A stretch of 64,000 nt of DNA from Defluviicoccus sp. (GTDB lineage Bacteria; Pseudomonadota; Alphaproteobacteria; Rhodospirillales; Defluviicoccaceae): positions 47,336 to 111,335 of the forward strand of contig JARSSM010000009.1 of the NCBI GenBank assembly GCA_029624735.1, read 5' to 3'. The notes under the pieces were generated by a model. That model searched no databases. It saw only the letters and a list, made by a program, of their open reading frames with translations, and was not told where the DNA came from. The position numbers were made by a program, and so were the translations under genes. Shown piece by piece: positions 42,249-52,353 of the stretch (positions are counted from its first letter, which is position 1; each line of letters starts with the position of its first letter).

Positions 42249-44939
42249 CTAGCGGTTGCGCGGGGACGGTTGCCTGACGGTTCGGCCGGTGAGCAGCGGG
42301 GAAGGCGGCAACAGCAATAGTTGGAGCGCCGGCAGGATAAACACCGTGCACACCGTGGTCCAGATCAGCGCCACGGTCAGCAAAACCCCCATGCTGCGCA
42401 TGCCGGGATGGGAAGACAGCGCAAGCGAGCCGAAGGAGCCGATGGTGGTGAGTGCGCTGTAGAGCACAGCCCGCGGCGTCGACGTCTCCAGCAGCGTCAC
42501 GGCCCGTTCCTCCTGCCCGCGCAGCACCATATGAATACCCCCCGCCACACCGAGGCCGAACAACAACGGCAGGACGATCACGTTAGCGAAATTGAACGGC
42601 TGCCCGATCACGACCCCGGTCGCAGCCGTCAACGCCGCCGCCAGCAGCAAGGGAGAGAATACCACGCCCATGGCGCGAAAGCTGCGAAAGACTGCGATCA
42701 GAAGTGCAATAATCACCGCACCCGCCAGCGCGCCCGCCTGCACGAACGCGCGCAGCACCGCATACCCGGCCTCCGTGACAACGATCGACTCGCCCGAGGC
42801 ATCCGCTGCAACCGACTGGACGTCGGCAGCGAACCGGCGCCGGTTCGCTTGCAGGCGCTGATCATCCCGCGCAAAGACCTCGATGAGAATACGGCCGTCG
42901 GCGGTTCGCCGCCGCTCCAACAGTACCGCCGGAAGATCGGCGGCGGTGAAGGGGGCTGCGTTCAGGGCTTGCGTCAAGTCCGCAAGCGCCGAAGGAAAGT
43001 CAGCAACCAGGGAGCGGTCGAGCGTGGTGATTGCGTCCTCTGGCCAGTCGCTGGCCGCAATCGCTGCGGCGAGGCGGCCAGCAGCATCGCTAACGGGTGT
43101 CCGCGGCTCCGCTGCCGCGGCCCGTGCAGCGGCTGCGAGTTGCGCGAGGCTCGTGCGCAAGGCGGCGGGAGGGGGCGGTGCCGAGTGAACAGGCGCTGCC
43201 GTGACCGCCGTCATCAGCAGCGCCGCCTGATCCAGGATCGCAAGCTTGTCGGACTGATCAGCGGCAACGAAGTCACGGAGCGTCAGTACATCGCGCACAC
43301 TTGGCAATGCGCGCAGCCGGCTTGCGAGCGCCTCGGCAGAGGCCTCGTCGGCTGCCAGTACCATCGCCCGGAATGGATCGACGCGCGTATCATTGAGCAG
43401 GTCCAAGAGCGTCGCGACCGATTCCGAGCCAGGATCGCGCAACGCGAAGGCGGAGTCATCAAACCAGACCCGCGGGACGGCCGCCAGGCAGGCGAGCGCC
43501 AGCACGCCTGCCCCCGCCAGGACACGCAGGGGATGGCGCTCGGTCAGCGCCGCGATCGCCGCGGCAAACCGGCCCGGCGCGCGCGGATGGCTCGGGCGCT
43601 GGGGCGGCATCAGGGTGATCAGCGCCGGCAGCAGTGAAAGGTTGAGAAACGCCGCGATCACCATGCCGGCGGCAGCAATCACGCCGAGTTCGGCCAAGCC
43701 GCGGTACGCCGTCGGCAAGAAGGCGAGGAAGCCGACCGCGGCGACGACGGCAGAAATCACGAGGCCGCCGCCGACGCCCGCAGCCGCTTCGCGAAGCGCC
43801 AAACCGATGCCGATGCCCCTGTCGTACAGCTCCTGAACGCGCAGCGCGTAATGGATGCCGAAGTCGACGCTCAAGCCGATAAACAGCACGGCGAAGGTGA
43901 CCGAAATCAGATTGAGCTGGCCGATCGCCACCGCAGCAAACCAAGCGGTCAGGATCAAACCGGCGATCAGCGTCAGCACAACGGCGGTGAACAGGCGCAA
44001 GGACCGGAGGCCAGCGATCAGGAGCGCCAGGACAAGGGCAAACGAGATAAGACCGACAACGCCGATGTTCTGCCGCACGCTCGTGAGCTCGTCGGCAAGC
44101 ATCAACAGCTCACCGGTCAGGCGGACGCGGACGTCGGCTGCCGCTTCGTCCGCGGCAGCGGTTGCAGTGATCACGTTGCGAATGCTCGCGACCGCGCCCT
44201 CGGCTGGCGCCAAGGCCGCGAAGTCCAGCACCGGCTCAACGACGATGATTTGCCGGTTCTCGTTCGTCAGCGCGGCGGCAGCACCAGCCATCAACCGGCG
44301 CCACTGCAGGGGCCGCGGACGGCCGGCAGCGACGCTCTCTACGGTCTCAGCGATCGACGTCAGCGCCGCGGCCAGTGCCGCATCCGCGCCCGCCTCAGCC
44401 GCTCCGGCAAGGTTGGCGAGCGCGAGTTGCAACACACCGGCGAGGCCGGCGAGGGATGGCTCGCGCGCAAGTGCCGCCAACATCGGCTGTGCTACGGCCA
44501 GCCGGTCAACCAGGTCCTGCAGCTCCTCCGAACTGAGGTAGAGCAGGCCGTTGCGGGTGAAGAACGGATCGGCTTCCGGGTAGAACACACTGCGCACGTG
44601 CGGCACGCCCGCCGCCAGCGCGGACGCGATATGCGCCGCCCGCCTGGCCGCCATACCGGGCGCATCGCTCTCGACCACCACCAGTATGGTCCGGTAGTCC
44701 TGCGGGAAGGCGGCATCGAGGGCATCGAAGTTGCGCCGAAACGGCAGATCGTCGGCCAGCATGTCGAGGGTGGAGGTATTGATGCTCAGCACCAAAGCCG
44801 TGTGCAGAGCGCCGACGATGCAGGCGGCGAGGGTAACGAGAACAACCAGACGCGGCCAGCGGCCGATGCCTGCGACCCAGCCGGCGAGCCAGCGCCGACA
44901 GCGCACCCGCCACGAACCAAACTGCGCAACGGTCGTCAC
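42249..44939 (-). CDS. hpnN: MMPL/RND transporter, hopanoid transporter HpnN-like
   Basis: An RND-superfamily inner-membrane protein of about 896 residues with two repeats, each a helix, a large periplasmic domain and five further helices. The first cluster includes the sterol-sensing-like run VTFAVLFIGLSVDFGIHYALR (about residues 350-370) and the second FANVIVLPLLFGLGVAGGIHM. HpnN moves hopanoids to the outer membrane in hopanoid-producing alphaproteobacteria. Layout and sequence agree with HpnN, but no other hopanoid gene is nearby, so a generic MMPL lipid exporter is possible. The GTG at 44939 is the likely start; the frame extends to 45044, which would crowd the divergent hemerythrin gene. 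Confidence 0.82.
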   Translation of the reverse strand: MTTVAQFGSWRVRCRRWLAGWVAGIGRWPRLVVLVTLAACIVGALHTALVLSINTSTLDMLADDLPFRRNFDALDAAFPQDYRTILVVVESDAPGMAARRAAHIASALAAGVPHVRSVFYPEADPFFTRNGLLYLSSEELQDLVDRLAVAQPMLAALAREPSLAGLAGVLQLALANLAGAAEAGADAALAAALTSIAETVESVAAGRPRPLQWRRLMAGAAAALTNENRQIIVVEPVLDFAALAPAEGAVASIRNVITATAAADEAAADVRVRLTGELLMLADELTSVRQNIGVVGLISFALVLALLIAGLRSLRLFTAVVLTLIAGLILTAWFAAVAIGQLNLISVTFAVLFIGLSVDFGIHYALRVQELYDRGIGIGLALREAAAGVGGGLVISAVVAAVGFLAFLPTAYRGLAELGVIAAAGMVIAAFLNLSLLPALITLMPPQRPSHPRAPGRFAAAIAALTERHPLRVLAGAGVLALACLAAVPRVWFDDSAFALRDPGSESVATLLDLLNDTRVDPFRAMVLAADEASAEALASRLRALPSVRDVLTLRDFVAADQSDKLAILDQAALLMTAVTAAPVHSAPPPPAALRTSLAQLAAAARAAAAEPRTPVSDAAGRLAAAIAASDWPEDAITTLDRSLVADFPSALADLTQALNAAPFTAADLPAVLLERRRTADGRILIEVFARDDQRLQANRRRFAADVQSVAADASGESIVVTEAGYAVLRAFVQAGALAGAVIIALLIAVFRSFRAMGVVFSPLLLAAALTAATGVVIGQPFNFANVIVLPLLFGLGVAGGIHMVLRGQEERAVTLLETSTPRAVLYSALTTIGSFGSLALSSHPGMRSMGVLLTVALIWTTVCTVFILPALQLLLLPPSPLLTGRTVRQPSPRNR

Positions 44940-45071
44940 CGGCGGCCACGCGTGACCCGCCAAGGCCGTGGCGTTCCTGGGGTGCTTGCGTTTACACTCA
45001 GGCCGCGCGGAGATCCGCCGCCTGATCGCAACACGGGACGCCAACGCGGCAACAGCGAGGACTTAAAGCAC

Positions 45072-45641
45072 ATGTCGGAGGTCATTCGCATTATCCAGAA
45101 GGAACATGCCAATATGGCGGCGCTCGTCAAGGCGCTCGAAAAGCAGCTTGCTGACTTCGAGCAGGGCATCGCCCCCGACTACGACGTCATCCGCGGCGTG
45201 CTAAACTATTTTCTCAGCTTCCCCGACATCTATCACCATCCGAAGGAAGACCTGATCTTTCAACGTTTGCGTGAGGTTGCGCCTGAACAGGCGTCGAGTA
45301 TCGGCGATTTGCGCCGCGACCATGAGGAGCTCGACGGTCGCACGCGGGAATTCGCGGAAGGCATCACGGCCGTCCTTGAGGAGGCTCAAGTGCCGCGCGA
45401 AGCGCTGCTGCGCTGGGGCAAAGCCTTCATCCAGTTGCAGCGCGATCACATGATGATGGAAGAATCCCGTTTTCTGCCGCTTGCCGAGCAGACCTTGACC
45501 GACGACGACTGGACAGCGCTCGCAGCCGCGATGACGAACCAGGAGGATCCGTTGTTCGGCGAGAACGTCGGTGCGCAATTCGAAACGCTGCGCAAGAACA
45601 TCCTCAAGTGGCAGGCCGAGACGCTAGGAGAACGCGGCTAG
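45072..45641 (+). CDS. Hemerythrin-like domain protein
   Basis: A 189-residue four-helix bundle. Candidate di-iron ligands are in QKEHANM (first helix), YHHPKEDLIF (second), RRDHEEL (third) and QRDHMMMEESRFLP (fourth), the hemerythrin/HHE order. Such proteins bind oxygen, NO or serve iron and redox sensing. The remaining 35 residues are an unremarkable tail. The ATG at 45072 follows a weak ribosome site (GCGAGGAC). It is divergent from hpnN and followed 97 bases later by pcm, with no evidence of a shared function. Confidence 0.9.
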   Translation: MSEVIRIIQKEHANMAALVKALEKQLADFEQGIAPDYDVIRGVLNYFLSFPDIYHHPKEDLIFQRLREVAPEQASSIGDLRRDHEELDGRTREFAEGITAVLEEAQVPREALLRWGKAFIQLQRDHMMMEESRFLPLAEQTLTDDDWTALAAAMTNQEDPLFGENVGAQFETLRKNILKWQAETLGERG

Positions 45642-45738
45642 CGCCGCGGCCCGCTGGTACCGGCAGGCCCAGTCGATTGTCGGCGCCGCAGCGCGATGGT
45701 AGAAGGGTTAGCCGGACCGATGAGGGCGCCGCAGCCGC

Positions 45739-46467
45739 ATGGAATCAGCCGAACGTAGGCCGATGACAGCCGAAGACCAGGAACCGCAAGCGATGCCGAG
45801 CGAGCTGCATTCGATGCTGCAGCGTCAGATGATGGACGTCATTGCCGTACACGCGTTTTACGTGCGCGAGTCGATCGGCAAGGAAGCGCTCGACCCGCGG
45901 GTTCTCGAGGTTATCGCCGCCGTTCCGCGCCACGACTACGTGCCGCTTGAGGTCGCCCCGTTCGCCTACGCCGACCAGCCGCTTCCGATCGGCTGCGACA
46001 AGACCATCTCGCAGCCGTTCATGATCGCGCTGATGACCGACCTGCTTGATATTGGTCCCGATCATTCCGTGCTTGAGATCGGCACCGGCCTTGGCTACCA
46101 CGCCTCGATCCTGGCGGCGCTGGCCAGGCACGTCTATTCGATTGAGATCATTGAAGAATTGCACGCTGAAGCGAAGCGGCGACTGAGCGTGCACGGCCTT
46201 TCCAACATCACGCTCAAGCGCGCCAACGGCGAGCATGGCTGGCCGGAGTATGGGCCCTTTGACCGCATTCTCGTCTGCGCCGCTTCGGAGCTGATGCCGG
46301 CGGCACTGATCCGGCAGCTCAAGCCGGGCGGCAAGATGATCGTCCCGACCGGCTTGCCGGACAGCCAAGTGCTGTTGCTGGCGGAAAAGGATGAAAACGG
46401 CCGCCTGCGCACGAAGGAGATCCTGCCGGTGCGCTTCGCGCTGATGGAAACCGACGCGCCAGATTAG
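45739..46467 (+). CDS. pcm: Protein-L-isoaspartate O-methyltransferase
   Basis: A 242-residue SAM-dependent repair enzyme that methylates isoaspartyl residues in aged proteins. The SAM loop VLEIGTGLGYHASILAALA, the upstream substrate segment QPLPIGCDKTISQPFMIALM, and RILVCAASELMPAALIRQLKPGG are diagnostic. The first 30 residues are variable, so the true start may be the ATG at 45763 or 45793 rather than 45739. A 15-bp tandem repeat lies just downstream. Not obviously in an operon. Confidence 0.92.
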   Translation: MESAERRPMTAEDQEPQAMPSELHSMLQRQMMDVIAVHAFYVRESIGKEALDPRVLEVIAAVPRHDYVPLEVAPFAYADQPLPIGCDKTISQPFMIALMTDLLDIGPDHSVLEIGTGLGYHASILAALARHVYSIEIIEELHAEAKRRLSVHGLSNITLKRANGEHGWPEYGPFDRILVCAASELMPAALIRQLKPGGKMIVPTGLPDSQVLLLAEKDENGRLRTKEILPVRFALMETDAPD

Positions 46468-46518
46468 GCCCGAATCACGCGCGCCAGCGAACCGACGACG
46501 CAGCGGCCCTTACCCCAA

Positions 46519-46590
46519 CCGGCCCGATCCCAACCGGCCTGATCCCATTCGGCCTGATCCCATTCGGCCTAATCTCAGCCGGCCTCGCGG
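46519..46590. repeat. 15-bp tandem repeat between pcm and meaB
   Basis: Four consecutive 15-base units (46519-46533, 46534-46548, 46549-46563, 46564-46578) plus a partial fifth follow the pattern YCGGCCTGATCCCAW with single substitutions. The array runs over the meaB stop codon at 46575-46577 and may have created the end of that gene. Confidence 0.8.
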
Positions 46591-47609
46591 GCACCGCCCT
46601 CGAAGGTGTTGAGGATTTCATCGGCTGCCAGCGTCGCCGTCAGACGGCCGGCGAGCAGGTCGCGCTCGATCTGCGGGATGCATTCGACGACCTTCGGGTG
46701 CGAACGTAAATCGGTCATCAGCCGGTCCTGGACCAGCTGCCACATCCACTTCAGCCGCTGCTTCTGCCGCTTCGCCTGAAACTCGCCGGAAGCGCTCAGC
46801 TTCTCCTTGTGCTCGCACAGTTTGTCCCAAACCGCATCGAGCCCGATGCCCTTCAAGGACGAGCACATGAGGACCGGCGCCGACCAGTTCTCGCTGCGCG
46901 GGGCGACGATATGCAAGGCATTGCGGTAGTGGATTGCGGCTTGTTTGGCGCGGATCTCATTGTCGCCGTCGGCTTTGTTGACGACGATCATGTCGGCGAT
47001 TTCCAGCACCCCCTTCTTGATGCCCTGCAGCTCATCACCGGCACCCGGCAGCATCAGGACAAGGAAAAAGTCGGTCATCTCGGAGACCGTGACTTCCGAC
47101 TGACCCGTTCCGACCGTCTCGATCAGGATCACGTCGTAGCCAGCCGCCTCACACGCGACAATCGTCTGCCGGGTGGTGCGGGCGACCCCGCCCAGCGTGC
47201 CGCCCGAGGGCGACGGCCGGACGAAGGCTTCCTCGCGCTGGGTCAGCTCGGTCATCCGCGTCTTGTCGCCGAGAATGCTGCCGCCAGAAACCGGGCTTGA
47301 CGGATCGACGGCCAACACCGCGACGCGGTGGCCACGCTTGACGAGTTCAAGGCCGAAGCCCTCGATGAACGTACTCTTGCCAGCGCCGGGCACACCGGTA
47401 ATGCCGATGCGGTGCGCCCCACCGGCGTAGGGAAGCAGGCGCACCAAGATCTCCTGAGCGAGGCGCCGGTGCCTGGGGCTCCGGCTCTCGATCATGGTGA
47501 TGGTGCGCCCGAGGATGGCGCGGTCGTGCGCGCGAACGCCCGCGACGTAGTCGTCGATCGTCAATCCCGCACGCGGCGCCGCGAGACCGGCGCCATCCCG
47601 GACGTCCAT
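46575..47609 (-). CDS. meaB: Methylmalonyl-CoA mutase-associated GTPase MeaB
   Basis: A 344-residue G3E-family GTPase that gates adenosylcobalamin loading onto and protects methylmalonyl-CoA mutase. Visible motifs: Walker A GVPGAGKSTF, switch region SSPVSGGSILGDKTRM, ETVGTGQSE, and the base-recognition NKAD. Length is normal for ArgK/MeaB. It starts 5 bases after the mutB stop, making it the third gene of mutA-mutB-meaB. Its last codons run into the 15-bp tandem repeat. Confidence 0.95.
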   Translation of the reverse strand: MDVRDGAGLAAPRAGLTIDDYVAGVRAHDRAILGRTITMIESRSPRHRRLAQEILVRLLPYAGGAHRIGITGVPGAGKSTFIEGFGLELVKRGHRVAVLAVDPSSPVSGGSILGDKTRMTELTQREEAFVRPSPSGGTLGGVARTTRQTIVACEAAGYDVILIETVGTGQSEVTVSEMTDFFLVLMLPGAGDELQGIKKGVLEIADMIVVNKADGDNEIRAKQAAIHYRNALHIVAPRSENWSAPVLMCSSLKGIGLDAVWDKLCEHKEKLSASGEFQAKRQKQRLKWMWQLVQDRLMTDLRSHPKVVECIPQIERDLLAGRLTATLAADEILNTFEGGAREAG

Positions 47610-47614
47610 CGCTG

Positions 47615-49825
47615 TTAAGCTGCCTCGCTGGTATAACCCAGCCGCTTGTTGAGCGTGCCCAACAGGGCAAGGGCCGCCTCGCTGATGATGGTGCCGGGCG
47701 GGAAGATGGCAGCCGCGCCGGCGGCATAGAGCGCATCGTAGTCCTGCGGCGGGATGACGCCGCCAACGACGATCAGGATGTCCTCGCGCCCCAGCTTCTT
47801 CAGTTCCGACTTCAGCTCCGGCACCAGCGTCAGGTGCCCTGCGGCCAGCGAGCTGGCACCGACGATGTGGACGTCGTTCTCGACCGCCTGACGGGCCGCT
47901 TCCCCGGGTGTCTGGAACAGCGGGCCGATGTCGACGTCGAAGCCGAGATCGGCAAACGCACTCGCGATGACCTTCTGGCCGCGGTCGTGGCCATCCTGGC
48001 CCATCTTGGCGATCAGGATGCGCGGTCTGCGGCCGTCGTTGGCCTCGAACAGCTCAACCGCCTTCTGTACCTTGCTAATCACGTTGGAACGCTCCCCAAC
48101 CTCGGCCCGATAGACGCCGGAGATCTTCTTGATCTCCGCCTTGTGCCGGCCCCAGACCTTTTCCAGGGCATCGGAGATCTCGCCGACCGTGCACTTGGCG
48201 CGAGCGGCGTCGACGGCCAAGGCGAGCAGGTTGCCTTCGCCCGCTTCGGCGCAGCGCGTGAGCGCTTCGAGCTTGGCCGTCGCTACGGCCGGATCGCGCT
48301 CGGCGCGCAAGCGCTGCAGCTTTTCGATCTGCTGCCGGCGCACTTCGGTGTTGTCAACCTTGAGGACCGGCACGTCTTCCTTCTCGGTCAACAGGAACTT
48401 GTTGACGCCGACCACCGTCTGCCGGCCGGAGTCGATGCGGGCCTGGGTGCGGGCGGCTGCCTCCTCGATCCGCAGCTTGGGAATGCCGGCCTCGATGGCC
48501 TTCGCCATGCCGCCCTGCTGCTCGACTTCCTGGATGTGGCCCCACGCCGTCTCGGCCAACGCGCGCGTCAGCCGTTCGACGTAGTAGCTGCCGCCCCACG
48601 GGTCGATGACCTGGGTGGTACCGCTTTCCTGCTGTAGGAACAGCTGGGTATTGCGGGCGATGCGGGCGGAGAAGTCGGTTGGCAGCGCCAACGCCTCGTC
48701 GAGGGAGTTGGTGTGCAGCGACTGGGTATGGCCTTGTGTCGACGCCATCGCCTCGACACAGGTCCGCACCACGTTGTTGTAGACGTCCTGCGCCGTCAGG
48801 CTCCAGCCGGAGGTCTGGGAATGGGTGCGCAGTGCCAACGACTTGGTGTTCTTCGGCTCGAACTGCTTGATCAGCTTTGCCCACAGCATGCGGGCGGCGC
48901 GCATCTTGGCGACTTCCATGAAGAAGTTCATGCCGATCGCCCAGAAGAACGACAGCCGCGGCGCAAACTGGTCGATCGTGAGCCCGGCCTTCAAGCCGGC
49001 CCGCGCGTACTCGACGCCGTCGGCCAGGGTGTAGGCCATCTCGAGATCGGCGGTCGCTCCCGCCTCCTGCATGTGGTAGCCGGAAATCGAGATCGAGTTG
49101 AACTTCGGCATGTTCTGCGAACAGTGCGCGAAGATGTCAGAAATGATCCGCATCGAGGCTTCAGGCGGGTAGATGTAGGTGTTGCGGACCATGAACTCCT
49201 TCAGAATGTCGTTCTGAATGGTCCCGGCCAGCTGCGCCTGTTTGACGCCTTGCTCCTCGGCGGCGACGATGTAATTGGCGAGGATGGGCAGCACCGCGCC
49301 GTTCATCGTCATCGATACGGTCATCTGGTCGAGCGGGATGCCGTCGAACAGCTCGCGCATGTCGTAAATGGAATCGATCGCCACGCCCGCCATGCCGACG
49401 TCGCCGACGACGCGCGGATTATCGGAATCGTAGCCGCGATGGGTGGCCAAGTCGAACGCGACCGAGAGGCCCTTCTGTCCGGCCGCAAGGTTGCGGCGGT
49501 AGAAGGCATTGGAGTCCTTGGCGGTCGAGAAGCCGGCGTACTGGCGGATCGTCCACGGCTGGTTGACGTACATCGAGGAGTACGGCCCGCGCAGGTACGG
49601 CGGCAGACCGGGCGCCGTATCCAGGTGGTCCAAGCCCTCCAGATCCTTGGCTGAATAGAACGGCTTGACGGCGATGCCTTCCGGCGTCTCCCACGTCATC
49701 TCCTCGGGCGCGCGGCCGGTCTCGGCCTTGAACCGCTTGGCCCATGCGGCAAGGCCGTCACCAGCGGCCGGCGGCTGGTTGCCGGGCATCAACGGGACTT
49801 GGCTGAAATCGGGGAAAGTCGTCAT
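47615..49825 (-). CDS. mutB: Methylmalonyl-CoA mutase large (catalytic) subunit
   Basis: Adenosylcobalamin enzyme of 736 residues interconverting methylmalonyl-CoA and succinyl-CoA, part of propionyl-CoA metabolism. The N-terminal barrel (about 40-560) has [20 protein letters not shown] and the substrate segment [20 protein letters not shown]. The C-terminal B12 domain (about 600-730) has the base-off motif [14 protein letters not shown], then [13 protein letters not shown] and [10 protein letters not shown]. All cofactor-binding elements are present. It overlaps mutA by four bases and precedes meaB, so subunits and chaperone are made together. Confidence 0.97.
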   Translation of the reverse strand: MTTFPDFSQVPLMPGNQPPAAGDGLAAWAKRFKAETGRAPEEMTWETPEGIAVKPFYSAKDLEGLDHLDTAPGLPPYLRGPYSSMYVNQPWTIRQYAGFSTAKDSNAFYRRNLAAGQKGLSVAFDLATHRGYDSDNPRVVGDVGMAGVAIDSIYDMRELFDGIPLDQMTVSMTMNGAVLPILANYIVAAEEQGVKQAQLAGTIQNDILKEFMVRNTYIYPPEASMRIISDIFAHCSQNMPKFNSISISGYHMQEAGATADLEMAYTLADGVEYARAGLKAGLTIDQFAPRLSFFWAIGMNFFMEVAKMRAARMLWAKLIKQFEPKNTKSLALRTHSQTSGWSLTAQDVYNNVVRTCVEAMASTQGHTQSLHTNSLDEALALPTDFSARIARNTQLFLQQESGTTQVIDPWGGSYYVERLTRALAETAWGHIQEVEQQGGMAKAIEAGIPKLRIEEAAARTQARIDSGRQTVVGVNKFLLTEKEDVPVLKVDNTEVRRQQIEKLQRLRAERDPAVATAKLEALTRCAEAGEGNLLALAVDAARAKCTVGEISDALEKVWGRHKAEIKKISGVYRAEVGERSNVISKVQKAVELFEANDGRRPRILIAKMGQDGHDRGQKVIASAFADLGFDVDIGPLFQTPGEAARQAVENDVHIVGASSLAAGHLTLVPELKSELKKLGREDILIVVGGVIPPQDYDALYAAGAAAIFPPGTIISEAALALLGTLNKRLGYTSEAA

Positions 49826-51936
49826 CGCTCGATCACTCCCAAGCGGGCGAGGGTGGAACCGGTGATTTTCAGTACGTCGGCGCCCATAAAGATGAAGTCG
49901 TCAATGCCGGCGCCGGTGTAAAGGTCCCGTTTGTCGCCGGGCTGTCCGGCAAGGAACAGGTATTCGCAGCCGGCCCCCTTCAAGGCTCCCGCAACCGCAG
50001 TTGCCATCTGCTCGTAGATCGGATCGGCCGAGCAAAGGATGGCGACGCGGGCACCCGAAGCCTTGAACGCGTCGGCGCAGGCGGCAGCATCCGTGAAGCC
50101 TTCGCTGGGGAGTGCCGCAATGCCGGCTGTCTCGAAGAAGTTCTTGGCGAACGTCGCCCGCGCCGTGTGCTGGGCGATCGCGCCCAGGTTGGCGAGGAAG
50201 ATGCTCGGCTGGATGCCGGTCCGCGCCCGATAGGCGTCGCTTGCCGCGCGCAACGCCTCAAACGCCTCGCCGTAGCGGTGCCGTGGCAGCGCGGCCAGCT
50301 TTATCGGCGTGCCCCCCAGCGCTTGCGCCATCAGTGCGATCGTTGCCCCCGCCTCGGCCGCGGCGACTGCCGCCGCCGGCCGCTCGGCCACGCCGGCCTT
50401 TGCCAGGGCTTCGACCTTCGGGCCCGTACTCTTCGCCCGCGTCGCCCGTAGCCGCTCGCCCGCAGCCGCCTTGGCAGCCGCCACGTCGACTTCCTCGGTT
50501 GCCACCGGCGCCTCACCGATGTTGGGGAACTCGCTGACGCCGGTAACCGGATCGCGCCGCTTGGCGATGCCGGCTTCGCGCTCGCTCCACGCCTTGGCGA
50601 TGGCTGCCGCAAGCGTGCCGTCACTCAGGACCTGGGCGATACCGCCCGCCTTCTCGATGCCCTGGAATTCGTTCCAGGCCGCGCGCGCCAACTCGTCGGT
50701 CCGGCTCTCGACATACCAGGAGCCGCCGGCGGGATCGATCACCTTGGCGATGTTCGACTCTTCGGCGAGAACGATGTGGGTATTGCGGGCGACCCGCAAG
50801 CCCAGCTCGTCCGGCACCCCGAGCGCCGTGTTGAAAGGCTGGACGACGACCGCATCGGCGCCGCCAACGGCAGCGGCGAAGCAGGACACCGTCGTACGCA
50901 GCATGTTCACCCAGGCGTCGCGCGTCGTCATCATGCGCAAGGCCGAAACCGCCGTCAGGCGCATCGCCCGCGCCGGCTCGGACGCACCGCACGCCTCGGC
51001 GACGCGCGCCCACAGCTTGCGCGCCGCGCGCAGCTTGGCAATGCCAAGGAACTGATCGCACGGCACGGCGACGGTAAATGCGATCTGCCGGCAGGCCTGA
51101 TCGACGGTAAGGCCGGCGGCCGTCATCGCCTTCAGATAGGCAACTGCGGTGGCGAGCAGGATACCCAGATCCTGCGTCTCAGTGGCGCCGGCATCGTGAT
51201 AGGGGGTGGTGTTCACCCCAACCGCGCTCACTTGAGCGTAGGTGGCCTGCGTGTACCGGGCGAGCGCCGCCATCTGTGCCAGCGCATCCGCGAGCGATGA
51301 CGGCAACGATCCGCCGGCCGCCAGCGCCCCGAGGGGATCCGCATTGAAAGCACCCTTCGCATCACCCGTGCCGACACCACGGCGGTGCCACAAGGCGGCC
51401 AAGAGTGCGGCGGCAGCAAGCGACTGCCCGCCTGCCGCAAGCGAGATCGGCACCAGGCGGAGGTCGACGTCGCTCAGCAGCCGATCCAGGTCATCGACCG
51501 AGTAGAGCATGATGCCGCCGGTCCCGGCCAGCTCCGCCGCACCAGCCGCATCACCATCAAGCCCGGCCTCGGCAGCACGATCGAACTTCAGCATGAGCGA
51601 ACGGACGCCGCAGTTCAGTTCGTGCAGGATTGTAGCGTTCCCCTTCACCGGGCACGGATGGCTGTAAACTTGGCGGACATCCCAATCGTTCAGCCGGCTG
51701 CCGGCCGCAGTGCCGCCGCGCGTGAAGGCCATCGCCCCCGGAAACCCGGACGGATCCCCAGCCGATGGCCAGTCGCGGCCCGTATAGAGCGGCCGCAGTG
51801 TGAGCCCTTCATGGGTTCGGGTGAGCATTTTCTTGTCGAAGGGTGCCCCTTTGAGCGCCCGCTCAACCTCGGCTTTCCACTCCTCAGGCGTTGGCTTCTT
51901 AAACTCTTGCGTGAAATTCAGCTGCTGGTCGGTCAT
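49822..51936 (-). CDS. mutA: Methylmalonyl-CoA mutase small (structural) subunit
   Basis: The beta subunit of the heterodimeric mutase, 704 residues. It is homologous to mutB over the barrel ([21 protein letters not shown] onward), but the C-terminal B12-like domain lacks the DxHxxG motif (it reads [21 protein letters not shown]), so it does not hold cobalamin. The ATG at 51936 follows GCGGGAAA and gives the standard start [20 protein letters not shown]. Many alphaproteobacteria use a single-chain mutase; this two-gene form is notable. A promoter candidate lies 125-155 bases upstream. Confidence 0.95.
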   Translation of the reverse strand: MTDQQLNFTQEFKKPTPEEWKAEVERALKGAPFDKKMLTRTHEGLTLRPLYTGRDWPSAGDPSGFPGAMAFTRGGTAAGSRLNDWDVRQVYSHPCPVKGNATILHELNCGVRSLMLKFDRAAEAGLDGDAAGAAELAGTGGIMLYSVDDLDRLLSDVDLRLVPISLAAGGQSLAAAALLAALWHRRGVGTGDAKGAFNADPLGALAAGGSLPSSLADALAQMAALARYTQATYAQVSAVGVNTTPYHDAGATETQDLGILLATAVAYLKAMTAAGLTVDQACRQIAFTVAVPCDQFLGIAKLRAARKLWARVAEACGASEPARAMRLTAVSALRMMTTRDAWVNMLRTTVSCFAAAVGGADAVVVQPFNTALGVPDELGLRVARNTHIVLAEESNIAKVIDPAGGSWYVESRTDELARAAWNEFQGIEKAGGIAQVLSDGTLAAAIAKAWSEREAGIAKRRDPVTGVSEFPNIGEAPVATEEVDVAAAKAAAGERLRATRAKSTGPKVEALAKAGVAERPAAAVAAAEAGATIALMAQALGGTPIKLAALPRHRYGEAFEALRAASDAYRARTGIQPSIFLANLGAIAQHTARATFAKNFFETAGIAALPSEGFTDAAACADAFKASGARVAILCSADPIYEQMATAVAGALKGAGCEYLFLAGQPGDKRDLYTGAGIDDFIFMGADVLKITGSTLARLGVIER

Positions 51937-52060
51937 GGATTTCCCGCGTGGCTGGATCTGGTGTTCGTTCGTCCGCGTGCGTTTTGCCAGGAATTGCCCC
52001 GGCGTTTCCCGCCGCCAGTCGGTTTCGACTTGAGCGTACCCGGTTTTCCCTGGGTCCGGA

Positions 52061-52089
52061 AAACTAAGACAGGTGCGGGCAAGCGTCAA
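52061..52089 (-). promoter_or_regulatory. Candidate promoter of mutA-mutB-meaB
   Basis: On the minus strand a -35 TTGACG (52089-52084, 5 of 6 consensus) is followed after 17 bases by a weaker -10 TAGTTT (52066-52061). Transcription would start near 52054, about 118 bases before the mutA ATG. Confidence 0.4.
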
Positions 52090-52216
52090 TCAAGGAACGC
52101 CGTTGGCAATGCCCACGGGCAACGCCCCGAAGCCGAACGGCCGTCGGCGCTTGCCTGCCCCATCTGAGGAATTTGACCCGCTATTGCGGTGACCATCTTG
52201 CTACCTTAGCGAGAAT

Positions 52217-52259
52217 ATACCCGCGTGGGTATTTAAAATTCGTAAAAGTTCCCGTAAAA
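52217..52259 (+). promoter_or_regulatory. Palindrome and direct repeats upstream of the second RTX gene
   Basis: ATACCC (52217-52222) and GGGTAT (52227-52232) form a 16-bp dyad with a 4-base centre in AT-rich sequence. Two copies of CGTAAAA follow at 52241-52247 and 52253-52259, 12 bases apart (about one helical turn). This looks like an operator region for the RTX gene starting at 52354; the binding protein is unknown. Confidence 0.4.
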
Positions 52260-52353
52260 ATTGTCCTCAGTTTGGAGGCAACAGCCATCGTTTCCGGCGC
52301 CGCTCTTTCGAGCCTCTCGGCCGGTTTCGCGGGCAAAAACAGGGACTGTTTAC

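Noticed and set aside
51385..52167. Plus-strand open frame across the mutA start
   Set aside because: It is a shadow of mutA on the opposite strand and has low-complexity, basic composition.
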